Virus record (IMG/VR): IMGVR_UViG_3300025930_000007
Location: 202,491-266,490 of that record
DNA from: a virus
Direction: 5' to 3' (one strand)
DNA: 64,000 bases
Numbering within the stretch: position 1 is the stretch's first letter; every line of letters starts with the position of its first letter. Below the pieces are notes generated by a model. It was not told where the DNA came from. It made no database searches and saw nothing but the letters and a program-made list of their open reading frames with translations. Shown here piece by piece: positions 52,827-61,453 of this stretch. The position numbers and the translations under genes were made by a program.

Positions 52827-55138
52827 GCAGCCTTCTTTTCTTCCAGCATTTCATGCAGGACAGCGTCCAGGATGCCGGCCTCCTGGATGGTCCGGTCGCC
52901 TTCGCCCAGGATCGAGTTGACCACCTCGCGTTTCGCATCGATCATCTTGGCGATCTTCTCCTCGATGCTGCCGAGGAGCAAGAGATAGTAAACCATGACG
53001 GGCATCGTCTGCCCGATCCGGTGGGTCCGGTCCTCGGCCTGGGAATGAATACCGGGCGTCCAGTCCAGTTCGATAAAGACGACCGTGTGGCAAGCCACCA
53101 GATTTGCGCCGATCGACATCGCCCGGATGCCGCAGACCAGGATCTCGAGGTCTCCTTCCTGGAAGGAGTCGATCACGTTCTGACGATCCATCCCCGTCAC
53201 TCGGCCGTCGATGAACGCCGTCTTGATGCCCTTCCCCTGGAAAGCTGCCACGATGCGGTCGATGGTGTCATGGTGGACAGCGAAGACGAGGACCTTCTTC
53301 TCGGTCGCCTGCAGGCCAGCGGTGAATTCGATGCATTCGGTGAACTTGGCGTTCACGGCCGCTTCCTTCAGTTCTTCGATCTCCGCGATCGCAAGATCCT
53401 TGAGACCCGCATTTCGCGCGGCCTTCTCCGCATGCTTAGCGACGTAGGCTTTGCGATCGGCCTCCGGGAGCGCTTCAATCAGGGTCTTCCATTCCTCCCG
53501 TTCCTTGAGGATTTTCCTCAGGCGGTCCAGAGCATCCACTTCCTTCTTGCGATAGACCTTGTCTTCGTCATCCTCGACAAGAAAGGGGATCATGGTTCGA
53601 GTCTTGGGCGGGAGCTCCTTCATGACCTGGTCCTTGGTCCGCCGGATCATGATCGTGGAGCGCAGCGTCTTGTCCAGTTCCGCAATATTCGATACGCCGC
53701 TGAAATCCCAGACCATTTTGCCGCCGGCCGCTGGCTTTTGATAGGCGCCGCAATAACGGATTCCATAGTCAAACCGCTTGGGTGCGACGCTCTTGTTGAC
53801 GATCTGGATCTGTGTCCAGAGTTCCATCGGTCGGCTATCGATCGGTGTTCCCGTCAGGCAGATGGAGTTCTGGACGATCTCGGAGATCTCGATGGAGGCG
53901 ACTGTACGCTGGGCGCTGATTTCCTTGAGGAAATGGGACTCGTCGGAGATCAGCGTCTTGTAGCCGGCCTTCACAAACTCATCGAAGGGAACGCCGTTCA
54001 CGAAGACGAGCTTGTATTCCGGATCGGCTCGGACCCTTCGGGCTCGAGATCCCTGGGCCTTGATCAGGTCCAAAACCCGGTTGATTCGGTTCCGGTTGTC
54101 GATGTCCGTGTACTTCTTCATCGCCTTCTCGAGCAGCTCATAAGCCTGAAGGCCGGCCCAGGCCAGATGCTTCTGGCCATACTCCTGGAGCTCCTTCTTC
54201 GGCGAAAGAAGGTTCCGGAGCCAGGTCTTCGGCGTCTCGACCGCCAGAAGGTCATAATTCGTGATCGTGATGTCGTAGCCCGCGAGGGGCGTCAGGGAGA
54301 CGTCCAGACCCGCCTTCTTGAAGCTCGAAAGGGACGTCTTCCCCGAGATCAGAAGGGGCTTTAAATCGGTGAATTTCGAGACGGCGCGGTACCAGGTGAC
54401 CCGAACCAGGGAGGGGCACAGTACGAGGGCAGGAAGGGCCCTTTCCGGCCTCAGGATGAGGTATCCCAGGCTCTGGGGGGTCTTCCCGAGGCCCATTTCG
54501 TCGGCAATCAGCGCCCGGCCCTCATGATCGTCGATCCACTTCACCCCGGCCCGCTGGAAGGGGTAGAGCTCGATCTTGCTGGGAATCACTATCTCCGCGG
54601 TATGGGACCGGCTTTCCTCGTAAGCTTTCTTGCCGTCGTCGACGGCGACCCTGAGGGCAGGATCCAGATCCAGGGAGCATTTCTCTGCCTTGAACGTGGC
54701 GATCGCCGTCTCAATGTCCACTGGGGTGAACGGGATGAGCCAATTCTTGCCGTCCTTGTCCCACTTTCGGGACTTGAGGCGCTTGACCACGTCGACCAGA
54801 TGTTGATCGTAGGGGAACACGACGGCCACCATGGGGCCGCCGGCGGTCTCCACCTTCTTCAGGCTGACGGTCGCCCCGATCGTCACTTCGCTCTCAATGA
54901 TGTCGAGCGAGAACGGATCCGGCGGCACGAGCGACTCGAATTCCAGTCCCAACTCCGTCAGCTTGCCTTCATAAGGCCGCAGGATCGTCCAAAGGCTCCA
55001 GATCTGCCGGCTCTGCTTCTGACGGGCCTTCAGGATCGTGCCCACGGAGACGAAATCCGTGTCGGACAAGCCAGCATCTCCGTGCTCATAGAGTCTCTGA
55101 GCCGTCTGGAGGATGCTTTCGATGGTCGGCTCTGTCAT
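52823..55138 (-). CDS. SNF2-family (SMARCAL1-like) DNA helicase with HARP domain (771 aa)
   Basis: VVKRLKSRKWDKDGKNWLIP (about residue 120) is a HARP-type domain as in SMARCAL1. It is followed by RALIADEMGLGKTPQSLGYL (motif I), LISDESHFLKEISAQRT (motif II DESH), CLTGTPIDSRPMELWTQ (motif III), and the C-terminal lobe (TAFIDGRVTGMDRQNVIDSF, GANLVACHTVVFIELDWTP, HSQAEDRTHRIGQT, motifs IV-VI). SMARCAL1-type enzymes are ATP-dependent translocases that reanneal or remodel DNA. Near full length; probably acts on replication forks. Confidence 0.9.
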   Translation of the reverse strand: MTEPTIESILQTAQRLYEHGDAGLSDTDFVSVGTILKARQKQSRQIWSLWTILRPYEGKLTELGLEFESLVPPDPFSLDIIESEVTIGATVSLKKVETAGGPMVAVVFPYDQHLVDVVKRLKSRKWDKDGKNWLIPFTPVDIETAIATFKAEKCSLDLDPALRVAVDDGKKAYEESRSHTAEIVIPSKIELYPFQRAGVKWIDDHEGRALIADEMGLGKTPQSLGYLILRPERALPALVLCPSLVRVTWYRAVSKFTDLKPLLISGKTSLSSFKKAGLDVSLTPLAGYDITITNYDLLAVETPKTWLRNLLSPKKELQEYGQKHLAWAGLQAYELLEKAMKKYTDIDNRNRINRVLDLIKAQGSRARRVRADPEYKLVFVNGVPFDEFVKAGYKTLISDESHFLKEISAQRTVASIEISEIVQNSICLTGTPIDSRPMELWTQIQIVNKSVAPKRFDYGIRYCGAYQKPAAGGKMVWDFSGVSNIAELDKTLRSTIMIRRTKDQVMKELPPKTRTMIPFLVEDDEDKVYRKKEVDALDRLRKILKEREEWKTLIEALPEADRKAYVAKHAEKAARNAGLKDLAIAEIEELKEAAVNAKFTECIEFTAGLQATEKKVLVFAVHHDTIDRIVAAFQGKGIKTAFIDGRVTGMDRQNVIDSFQEGDLEILVCGIRAMSIGANLVACHTVVFIELDWTPGIHSQAEDRTHRIGQTMPVMVYYLLLLGSIEEKIAKMIDAKREVVNSILGEGDRTIQEAGILDAVLHEMLEEKKAA

Positions 55139-55497
55139 GACCTAGCCTTGTTAGGAATGTACCCCTGATCGATCAACAGCTTGAGTTTGCAGGAATTGGA
55201 ATGCTTCGGCTTCTGCACTTCGCACCATGGGCAGTGGCTCGGAATCTCTGCCTCTGGATCCGTCCATTCCAAGCACCGGACCATGTCGGCCAAGTCATGA
55301 TTGACGTTGCGGATCTTGTCGATCTGGAGATCCGCATCAGAAACATGCTTCCGAGACTGCTGAAGCTGCCCGGTCAACAAGGCTTTGTCGTCCTTCAGCG
55401 CCTCCGTCTCAGCCTTGAGGCGTCCCACCAGAAGCTCTGCGGCCTGGGCTCGTTCTTTCCAAGATTCTAGTTCAAGCTGCGTTTCGTCTTTGAACAT
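55135..55497 (-). CDS. Coiled-coil protein with C-terminal zinc motif (120 aa)
   Basis: ELESWKERAQAAELLVGRLK and LKDDKALLTGQLQQSRKHVS form a predicted coiled coil for about 75 residues, then SHCPWCEVQKPKHSNSCKLK with a C..C...H...C zinc motif. Probably an adaptor or DNA-associated protein; overlaps the SNF2 gene by four bases. Confidence 0.65.
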   Translation of the reverse strand: MFKDETQLELESWKERAQAAELLVGRLKAETEALKDDKALLTGQLQQSRKHVSDADLQIDKIRNVNHDLADMVRCLEWTDPEAEIPSHCPWCEVQKPKHSNSCKLKLLIDQGYIPNKARS

Positions 55498-55499
55498 CC

Positions 55500-56801
55500 T
55501 TACACCTTCATCTCCGCATAAAGAAGGGTATTGATCGCCTGTACGCTCGTGTCCTCGCCGTTGATGAGCAGATCGATCACCGGCATACGCCGCGGCTCCA
55601 GGCTGACCCGAATTCCGATGATCGACCCCTTGAAGCGGATTACTCCGAGTTTGCCGAGCTGCTCGAGTAATTCCTTGGCTCGGCCTTTATCCTGTTCCGG
55701 AACGCCCTTGTAGATCTGCTCGAAGGGCCCGTGGCAGGCGCCGATCAGCGTCTTCGCCTTCATCCGGCGTAGCAGACGCGCGACCAGATCCCTGTTGGTC
55801 ATGCTCCGCGTGGGAAGGGTTTCTTCCACCATGTTCTTCGGCCAGAGGAAGGAGAACTCGGATTCGAGCATACTTCGGAGAGGTTCGACCACTTCCGCGA
55901 CTTCCTCCCGGAGATGCTTGAACTTGGCCGTCTCGCGGATCTGATGGCGGAGCTTCCGCGTGGCTTCTTCTCGATCCTTCGCCTCAGGATATTCCCGGAC
56001 GAGATTCATGAGCGTCCAAATGGCCTGCTCTTTCTCGTCCCCCTCGCTTTCGAGCTGTTCCTTCCTGGCCGCGGCCATTTCCCGAAGTTTCAGTTCGCAG
56101 CTCTTGTACTTGACCTCCCAATCGGCCTTCCGATTGCGATCCAGGCCCTCGATGTACCAGAGCGGCGGACCGTCCCCCTTCATGAGGTCGCGGATCTTTC
56201 CGTAAACCTGCCTGAGGAGAGGAGAAAGATCACAGATATTAGCCGGATGCCGGGAAACCAGCCTACGCCATTGGCTGGCCCAGGAATCGTATTGGGTCCA
56301 CCGTTCTTCATGACTCCAGGGATCGAGATCCAAGGTCTCCATGACTTGAAGAAGACCTTCCATCTCCCTGAGTTCTTCCTCGGACAGAGAACCGTTCCAA
56401 TGTTGGACGATCACCGGCGCAGGCGCGGGCGTGGGCTCGGGCGCAGGGTCGGGTTCTGTCACCGGCTCGACGATGACTTTCATAGGCCCCGGAAGAGCCG
56501 GTATTTCCGGGGCCGGAACGATCTTGGACATCGGGTCGACCAGGCTCTTGATGGCCTCGATCGATGCCGGGATGAGCATGGACTGAAGATCGGCGCGTTC
56601 GGTCTTGAGTTCGACGAGCTTCGATGCGACGTCGACGATGGGCGTCACATTGAGCGCCGACAACTCCGTGGCCTTCTCGGTCAGAAGCTTGATCCAGACA
56701 TCAAGCTTCTCGATCTGCTTCGTGATGTCCTGCTTCTTCTTGATGCTCTCCGCCTGGGCGCTCAGCTTGTTCAGGATGCTCTGCAGTTCTTGCTCGTTCA
56801 T
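55500..56801 (-). CDS. Large coiled-coil protein with Pro/Ala linker (433 aa)
   Basis: N-terminal helical coiled region (QSILNKLSAQAESIKKKQDI), a Pro/Ala/Glu linker (TEPDPAPEPTPAPAPV), a Trp-rich middle (HEERWTQYDSWASQWRRLVS) and a C-terminal part with ELLEQLGKLGVIRFKGSIIG, possibly a winged-helix domain. No recognised family. Confidence 0.65.
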   Translation of the reverse strand: MNEQELQSILNKLSAQAESIKKKQDITKQIEKLDVWIKLLTEKATELSALNVTPIVDVASKLVELKTERADLQSMLIPASIEAIKSLVDPMSKIVPAPEIPALPGPMKVIVEPVTEPDPAPEPTPAPAPVIVQHWNGSLSEEELREMEGLLQVMETLDLDPWSHEERWTQYDSWASQWRRLVSRHPANICDLSPLLRQVYGKIRDLMKGDGPPLWYIEGLDRNRKADWEVKYKSCELKLREMAAARKEQLESEGDEKEQAIWTLMNLVREYPEAKDREEATRKLRHQIRETAKFKHLREEVAEVVEPLRSMLESEFSFLWPKNMVEETLPTRSMTNRDLVARLLRRMKAKTLIGACHGPFEQIYKGVPEQDKGRAKELLEQLGKLGVIRFKGSIIGIRVSLEPRRMPVIDLLINGEDTSVQAINTLLYAEMKV

Positions 56802-57115
56802 TCCTTCACCGCCTTTTCGAGAAGCGCATTCGTCTTCTCGATGATCTCGAGGCGCTCTCGGTTCTCATCCTCACGGTAACAGGAGATGTAGGGAGCTTTC
56901 TCCAGAGGCAGCCAGATCTTGCCGCCAAAGCCGAGGAAGCCCTGGAACCGGTATTCGAAGCTGAAGCGATAGTCCCAGTTGAGGGCGCACTGGATAAAGC
57001 TTCGACGCTCGTAATGATGCCCGGAGGCGCCGGCCACCTCTATGAGTAGATCGTAAAATCTCCCAAGCGCCGCCTCGTCGTAGATGCCCGGTTCTTTTTC
57101 CTTCTCGAAGCTCAT
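56798..57115 (-). CDS. Hypothetical protein (105 aa)
   Basis: MSFEKEKEPGIYDEAALGRF and helical segments with aromatic residues (NWDYRFSFEYRFQGFLGFGG), ending ENRERLEIIEKTNALLEKAV. Overlaps both neighbours. No domain recognised. Confidence 0.65.
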   Translation of the reverse strand: MSFEKEKEPGIYDEAALGRFYDLLIEVAGASGHHYERRSFIQCALNWDYRFSFEYRFQGFLGFGGKIWLPLEKAPYISCYREDENRERLEIIEKTNALLEKAVKE

Positions 57116-57576
57116 GATCTTTCCCTAGAGAGCCACAGGTCGAACTTCTCGTGATCCTGGTAGAACCGCTGCTTCTCTATCGACAGAGCCCCTACGCCGA
57201 TATGCGTGTACCACTCCTGCCATTTCCTCTGGATCCAGAAGCGGAATTCCAGCATGGCCTTCTGATCGTCATCCAGCAGCTTTGCCGGATCCTTGTAGCC
57301 GCGGACTCTGGCGTACTGGACAAGCCGATCATTCCATCTCATGTCCGACGTCTTGGACATCTCCACCATCTGGCGGACAAAGGAAAGGCCTCGGCCGGGC
57401 CCGGGGATCGGAGGCCCCGGATAGATCAGCTCGAGGCAGCGTTCCTCGCTGTTGGGCGATTCCTTGCTAAAGGCGATCGCGACGGCCTTCCGCTGCTCTT
57501 CGAGGATAGTGTCGGAGACATCCCGCGCGAGTAGCTGGTCGTATACCTTCAGGGCTGCCGCAGTCCTCTTCAGCAT
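57112..57576 (-). CDS. Hypothetical protein (154 aa)
   Basis: MLKRTAAALKVYDQLLARDV and LVQYARVRGYKDPAKLLDDD, mostly helical. Overlaps both neighbours by four to seven bases. No domain recognised. Confidence 0.65.
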   Translation of the reverse strand: MLKRTAAALKVYDQLLARDVSDTILEEQRKAVAIAFSKESPNSEERCLELIYPGPPIPGPGRGLSFVRQMVEMSKTSDMRWNDRLVQYARVRGYKDPAKLLDDDQKAMLEFRFWIQRKWQEWYTHIGVGALSIEKQRFYQDHEKFDLWLSRERS

Positions 57577-57830
57577 GACTTGCTCACGTCGATCTGTTCG
57601 ATGGTTCTTACGATTTCGCTCAGGACGAACTCCTTGGCCACCGGCAGAGCGAGCGCAACGAGCAGCTTGGCGGGAATCTCCACACGCTGCTCAAGCTTTT
57701 CCTTCTTATCCCAGGACCCGAAGACCGCTTCCTTGAAAACGACCGTGGCGTCTCCGGACCAATCGCCGTTGTGAATCACGACGACATCGCCGTCGTATCC
57801 GGGGATCTGGAAGCTTGATGAGTGCGACAT
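57570..57830 (-). CDS. Hypothetical protein (86 aa)
   Basis: Beta-rich N-terminus (FQIPGYDGDVVVIHNGDWSG) then a helical C-terminus (LLVALALPVAKEFVLSEIVR). No Cys cluster or membrane segment. No domain recognised. Confidence 0.65.
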   Translation of the reverse strand: MSHSSSFQIPGYDGDVVVIHNGDWSGDATVVFKEAVFGSWDKKEKLEQRVEIPAKLLVALALPVAKEFVLSEIVRTIEQIDVSKSC

Positions 57831-57833
57831 AAG

Positions 57834-58052
57834 CTACTTGACTCCCTTCTTGAGGATCTTGCGCGCCGCACGCTTTGCGTTCGACATGGCCATGGGAATG
57901 CAGCCCACGCCGCTCTTTTCCATGCCCTCGCTGAAGCCGTACGTCAGCTTCTTATTGTCGAGGTCGTAGACCGCCCACCTCGCCACCTTCTCTCCTTCGC
58001 GAGGTAGCGTGACGGTGCAGACGAGCTTCCGCTCCAGAACGAAAACGTCCAT
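57834..58052 (-). CDS. Hypothetical protein (72 aa)
   Basis: MDVFVLERKLVCTVTLPREG then WAVYDLDNKKLTYGFSEGM and a basic C-terminus (NAKRAARKILKKGVK). Beta-rich first half, basic helical tail. No domain recognised. Confidence 0.65.
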   Translation of the reverse strand: MDVFVLERKLVCTVTLPREGEKVARWAVYDLDNKKLTYGFSEGMEKSGVGCIPMAMSNAKRAARKILKKGVK

Positions 58053-58055
58053 GGC

Positions 58056-58205
58056 CTATCCCTTCTTCTCCAGCTTCATGACTTCCATGAAACAACTCGG
58101 ATGGAAATCCGCCTTCGGCCTCCGGCAGAAATCGCCCACGATGGTCTTCCTGCAATGGCCGCATGGCCGCACGGGTTTTGCCCGCTTCCCTGTCTTGCCC
58201 GGCAT
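58056..58205 (-). CDS. Micro zinc-ribbon (49 aa)
   Basis: MPGKTGKRAKPVRPCGHCRK, then TIVGDFCRRPKADFHPSCFM: a CGHC pair, a C, and an HPSC group, a likely LIM- or PHD-like small zinc site. Basic N- and C-termini (KLEKKG). Stops inside the adjacent gene's upstream spacer. Confidence 0.65.
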   Translation of the reverse strand: MPGKTGKRAKPVRPCGHCRKTIVGDFCRRPKADFHPSCFMEVMKLEKKG

Positions 58206-58208
58206 GGC

Positions 58209-58778
58209 TTAGTCCTTGTACTCGTCGTTCAGGAAGCGGATCTTCTGTCCCTTGAACTTGTTGACGACGTATTCCCGGGTCTTGGGGTCGACGCCCTTGA
58301 TCTGCATGAAGGCATCGGAACCGATCTTGTCGCCAACCTGGAAGAGCGTCTTCGTCTTGCATGCCTTCCGGAACCGGCGGTCGTCGAGGGTCCGGTTGAC
58401 CTCGTCCCAGACCCAGCAGTCGCGGTTGAAGACGTCGCGGTCCAGGATGTCAAGCTCCTCGTCCTTCTTGTCGGCGGGGATCTTGAGCCGCTGCTCCTCG
58501 ATGAAGCCCATGAACATCGCTTCCTCGGGCGACTCGCCGTGCATCATGTCGAGGAAGTCGAAGTTCATCTCGCCGCCGTTGCCCTCGTCGATGATCTCCG
58601 CGACCTTCACATGGTCGCGCAGGAGGATGGCGTTGAGGCCGTGGCCCTCCATCCCCCGGAACGTCTTGATCTTGGCCACCTCGTACTTGTGGCCCTGCTG
58701 CTCGAGCTGCTCGTTCGTGACCGACGGATCGAGCGGGATCTCCGTGACGACGGCGCCGTTGACGATTTTGGTGCTCAT
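58209..58778 (-). CDS. Hypothetical protein (189 aa)
   Basis: MSTKIVNGAVVTEIPLDPSV, GHKYEVAKIKTFRGMEGHGL, and a helical middle (FLDMMHGESPEEAMFMGFIE). The ORF has strong codon bias and one of the clearest promoters in the window. No domain recognised. Confidence 0.7.
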   Translation of the reverse strand: MSTKIVNGAVVTEIPLDPSVTNEQLEQQGHKYEVAKIKTFRGMEGHGLNAILLRDHVKVAEIIDEGNGGEMNFDFLDMMHGESPEEAMFMGFIEEQRLKIPADKKDEELDILDRDVFNRDCWVWDEVNRTLDDRRFRKACKTKTLFQVGDKIGSDAFMQIKGVDPKTREYVVNKFKGQKIRFLNDEYKD

Positions 58779-58822
58779 GGCTATCTCCTTCCTCAGTCCT
58801 TGGTAACCCTTCGAACATCTTG

Positions 58823-58851
58823 AGTATAGACCCGAGTATATAGGCTGTCAA
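58823..58851 (-). promoter_or_regulatory. Near-consensus sigma70 promoter
   Basis: Minus strand TTGACA (58846-58851), 17 bases, TATACT (58823-58828). Its spacer contains a partial repeat of the -10 (TATATACTC...TATACTC). It drives the gene ending at 58209. Confidence 0.75.
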
Positions 58852-58872
58852 GGAATAAAAAGTGAGAAGAAT

Positions 58873-58906
58873 AAAAAAGGCCTGAGCAGATTTCTCTGCC
58901 CAGGCC
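58873..58906 (-). terminator. Rho-independent terminator
   Basis: On the minus strand a 12-pair stem (GGCCTG-G-GCAGA / TCTGC-T-CAGGCC, with one G-U) closes a GAAA tetraloop and is followed by T6. It ends the upstream VWA-kinase cassette transcript. Confidence 0.85.
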
Positions 58907-58944
58907 CCCTGAGTATGCGCGAGCGACAGGCCCGCGACTGGGTA

Positions 58945-59739
58945 CTAGGGATTGCCGAAGCCTCCGAGAGCGGTCTTGGAGAAGCTGGCGGCGTTCTGGC
59001 TCGCGCGCACCGCGCTCTGGGAGAAGAGCTGGAAGGCCTTCCGGATCTCGGACGGCGTGGTCTTAGGGGTCAGGATCCACTCGTCGCGGAGGCCCATCTC
59101 CTTGAAGACCTGCTTGAAGTCCGTGCCGGCGCCGTCATCGAACCCCATGGCTGCGATGATGTGGTTCTCCTTCCGGAGCATGTCCTCCACGATCGCCTTC
59201 ACGTTCTTCGCGTGGCCCCTGGAACTCTCGTCCTTGCCGTCGGTCATGAGGAGCGTCACCGTGCGGACCGGGATGCCGTTGTCGGCGAACTCCTTGGTCT
59301 TGGCGAGCACGGTGCCGAGGCAGACGACCGCCTGGTCGTAGAGCGGCGTTCCCAGGTTGGGATCGTAGTTCTTGTCCGTCATCTTGACCGCATCGTCGAT
59401 CTTGACGTACGGATAGAGGACCGTCCCGTTCAGGAATCGATTGTGGATCAGGACGGAATCCTTCTGCTTGCTGGCCAGCAGGGCGTTCACGACTTCGTTG
59501 TGCCCGTCGCGGATCGCCTGGCTGTTTCCGCCGAAGCGGATCGAGCCGGAATCGTCCGGCATGAGCGTGACCAGCACGACCTCGGAGGACTGCACGTCCT
59601 CCGCACCGATCCCCAGGCCTGCCTGGATCTGGGCGCCGATGTCGATGTTGGTCAGGGCCTGCATGGAGGCGGCGGACAGGTCGCCTTCCTTGTGGGCTCC
59701 CTTCAGGAGCTCGTTCGCATTGGGGACTGTCTTGCTCAT
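58945..59739 (-). CDS. VWA-domain protein, TerY-like (264 aa)
   Basis: VVLVTLMPDDSGSIRFGGNS contains the MIDAS motif DxSGS, VRTVTLLMTDGKDESSRG the later TDGxD segment, and FDDGAGTDFKQVFKEMG a last acidic region. This is a von Willebrand A domain with metal-dependent adhesion site. VWA proteins of this kind pair with protein kinases and phosphatases in TerY-type modules of stress and phage-defence islands. Here it is the last gene of a cassette also containing a kinase. Confidence 0.85.
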   Translation of the reverse strand: MSKTVPNANELLKGAHKEGDLSAASMQALTNIDIGAQIQAGLGIGAEDVQSSEVVLVTLMPDDSGSIRFGGNSQAIRDGHNEVVNALLASKQKDSVLIHNRFLNGTVLYPYVKIDDAVKMTDKNYDPNLGTPLYDQAVVCLGTVLAKTKEFADNGIPVRTVTLLMTDGKDESSRGHAKNVKAIVEDMLRKENHIIAAMGFDDGAGTDFKQVFKEMGLRDEWILTPKTTPSEIRKAFQLFSQSAVRASQNAASFSKTALGGFGNP

Positions 59740-59770
59740 GGGTTTCTCCTTCCTTCCTCAAATATCGATC

Positions 59771-60301
59771 TCAGTTCTTCACGGCATCCGCATCGACGAA
59801 CTCGAAGCGGTGCAACTTCTTCGTCCCTTCCGCGGGGACGACGTAGTAGACCTCCTTGTAGCGGATCTTGACGGAGTCGCCTTGCTTCAGCTTCTTCCAG
59901 AGGTTCCCGGCCCGGGAATCCCTCCCGAGATCTTCGATCAGGAACTTGCCGTGCTGGCACTCGAAGACCACGGCAAACTGATCCTCGACCTTGACGGTAT
60001 TGCTGCCTCGGATTGCCGGCACGGAGATCGTCTTGGTATGCATCCCCAGAGGATCATCCCAGCCGCTCTGCGCGATGGTCTTGACGTGTCCAGGCATTTC
60101 GCTGCTGGTCGTAACCGTAGATCCCAGGCGGAAGGCGATCTCGAGGACCTTCCCGCTTTCCGTTACCTCCGGTCCCGTCTCCTCATGGGGAGGCGGTGGT
60201 AACTCCGCGTTCTGGGGGCCGGACATCCGATATCGAGTCGGACGCGGCTCGTCGCACGAGACGGCCAGAAGCGCCAGGACCAGCACGATCGAGATCTTCA
60301 T
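59771..60301 (-). CDS. Predicted lipoprotein (176 aa)
   Basis: MKISIVLVLALLAVSCDEPR is a lipoprotein signal with lipobox L-A-V-S-C (close to LAxC rules). The mature part has a beta-rich domain (VEDQFAVVFECQHGKFLIED) ending KQGDSVKIRYKEVYYVVPAE. The KYKE/RYKE segment resembles the C-terminus of the prepilin-like protein at 61454. Function unknown; membrane or periplasmic. Confidence 0.7.
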   Translation of the reverse strand: MKISIVLVLALLAVSCDEPRPTRYRMSGPQNAELPPPPHEETGPEVTESGKVLEIAFRLGSTVTTSSEMPGHVKTIAQSGWDDPLGMHTKTISVPAIRGSNTVKVEDQFAVVFECQHGKFLIEDLGRDSRAGNLWKKLKQGDSVKIRYKEVYYVVPAEGTKKLHRFEFVDADAVKN

Positions 60302-60303
60302 GG

Positions 60304-61368
60304 TTACGCCGGGAAGCCTTCCCAGTCCTCCATGGGAGTCGTGGACTCGACGACGTGCATGCCGGCGTCGTCGAACAGCTTGAGGGCCTTCTCCGCCTGC
60401 GGGGTGAAGTCGGCCAGGAAGCCGCCCTTGCCGTCCGGAACGGCGACCGCGCTCATGCAGTCCTTGAGGACGTAGACCTTCTTGACGAGCTTCGGATCCT
60501 GGGCGTTGATCGTGTCGAGCAGATCCTTGATGGAGCTGGAGACGCAGTGGGAGGCTGCCTGGCCCGCAATCACGACTGCGTCGGAATCCAGCAACTTCTT
60601 AATGAAGGCCGTGTTCCGCTGCGCGAGGGGCTTCCCGTCATGCCGGGTCAGGACCTCCGGGGAGAGGACGCTGTAGTTCTCGGTCAGGAGATTGCCGCCC
60701 TTCACTTCGACGGCGTTGACGGACTTCCGGGTGAAGGCGTGGAAGATCCGGGCCTCCTCGATCACGCCGGAGAGGACGTGGCCGGTGGAGCCGATCAGGC
60801 AGTGATAGGGCCAGAGGTAGAGCATGTACTTCCCGGCCTTCTCGAGCTCCTCGCAGTAGAACCTCACCTGCTTGATCAGCCAGGGAAGGTTGCCGTCGCA
60901 GACGATCTGCGCGGCCGCCTTGGTGGGGCACACCTCGCCGGACTTGATCATCTCGCTCTTGATGACCGTATGGGCGCCCAGGGGCTTGCCGTCCTTGTCC
61001 TCCCAGAAGCTCGGGAAGAAGATCTGGAACGGGAAGTGGGTGTCCATGGTGCAGGTGATGTCCGAGATCCTGCCCAGGTTCCGGTAGATGAACTCCGCCA
61101 TCTTCCGGTTGTCCTCCATGGCGCCCTTGCCGCTGCGGCCGCCGACGTAGAGCGAGCCCTGGGGGAAGCAGAAGTCCTTCTGGACGTCGATCAGGAGCAG
61201 CTCGATCTTCTTGCCGTCGTGGCCCGAGGGCTTGATGTCGTGCTTCTTGATCCAGGACTCGGCCTGCCCGAAGAGGTCCGCGTGATTGGGCTCATAGGCC
61301 CAATCGTCGGCGTTCTTGGCCTTGAAGAACGTCGGAAGCGGAAGCTGCCGGATTGCCGTGGTGCTCAT
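60304..61368 (-). CDS. Nicotinamidase/isochorismatase-like cysteine hydrolase (354 aa)
   Basis: LLLIDVQKDFCFPQGSLYVG carries the catalytic Asp, CTMDTHFPFQIFFPSFW the metal-site residues, LWPYHCLIGSTGHVLSGVIE, VEVKGGNLLTENYSVL the catalytic Lys and VIAGQAASHCVSSSIKDLL the nucleophile Cys (aG.aashCV). It matches the isochorismatase fold, nearest to nicotinamidases (PncA). At 354 aa it is about 140 longer than usual. In phages this class has been linked to NAD+ metabolism; the substrate here is an inference. Confidence 0.8.
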   Translation of the reverse strand: MSTTAIRQLPLPTFFKAKNADDWAYEPNHADLFGQAESWIKKHDIKPSGHDGKKIELLLIDVQKDFCFPQGSLYVGGRSGKGAMEDNRKMAEFIYRNLGRISDITCTMDTHFPFQIFFPSFWEDKDGKPLGAHTVIKSEMIKSGEVCPTKAAAQIVCDGNLPWLIKQVRFYCEELEKAGKYMLYLWPYHCLIGSTGHVLSGVIEEARIFHAFTRKSVNAVEVKGGNLLTENYSVLSPEVLTRHDGKPLAQRNTAFIKKLLDSDAVVIAGQAASHCVSSSIKDLLDTINAQDPKLVKKVYVLKDCMSAVAVPDGKGGFLADFTPQAEKALKLFDDAGMHVVESTTPMEDWEGFPA

Positions 61369-61409
61369 GCGTTTCTCCTTCCTATCCTTCTAAAATGAAG
61401 ACTGCCTAC

Positions 61410-61430
61410 TTAGTGTACTTATAACACTAA
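61410..61430. promoter_or_regulatory. Inverted repeat, probable operator
   Basis: TTAGTGT and ACACTAA seven bases apart form a 7-bp-arm inverted repeat between the hydrolase gene and the prepilin-like gene. A TACACT box overlaps it, but no convincing -35 is present. A regulatory site is likely. Confidence 0.45.
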
Positions 61431-61453
61431 TTAACATCTAGAATATTCCGCGT

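Noticed and set aside
52853-54364. Long plus-strand open frame (503 codons)
   Set aside because: Antisense shadow of the SNF2 helicase; no motif or Shine-Dalgarno site.
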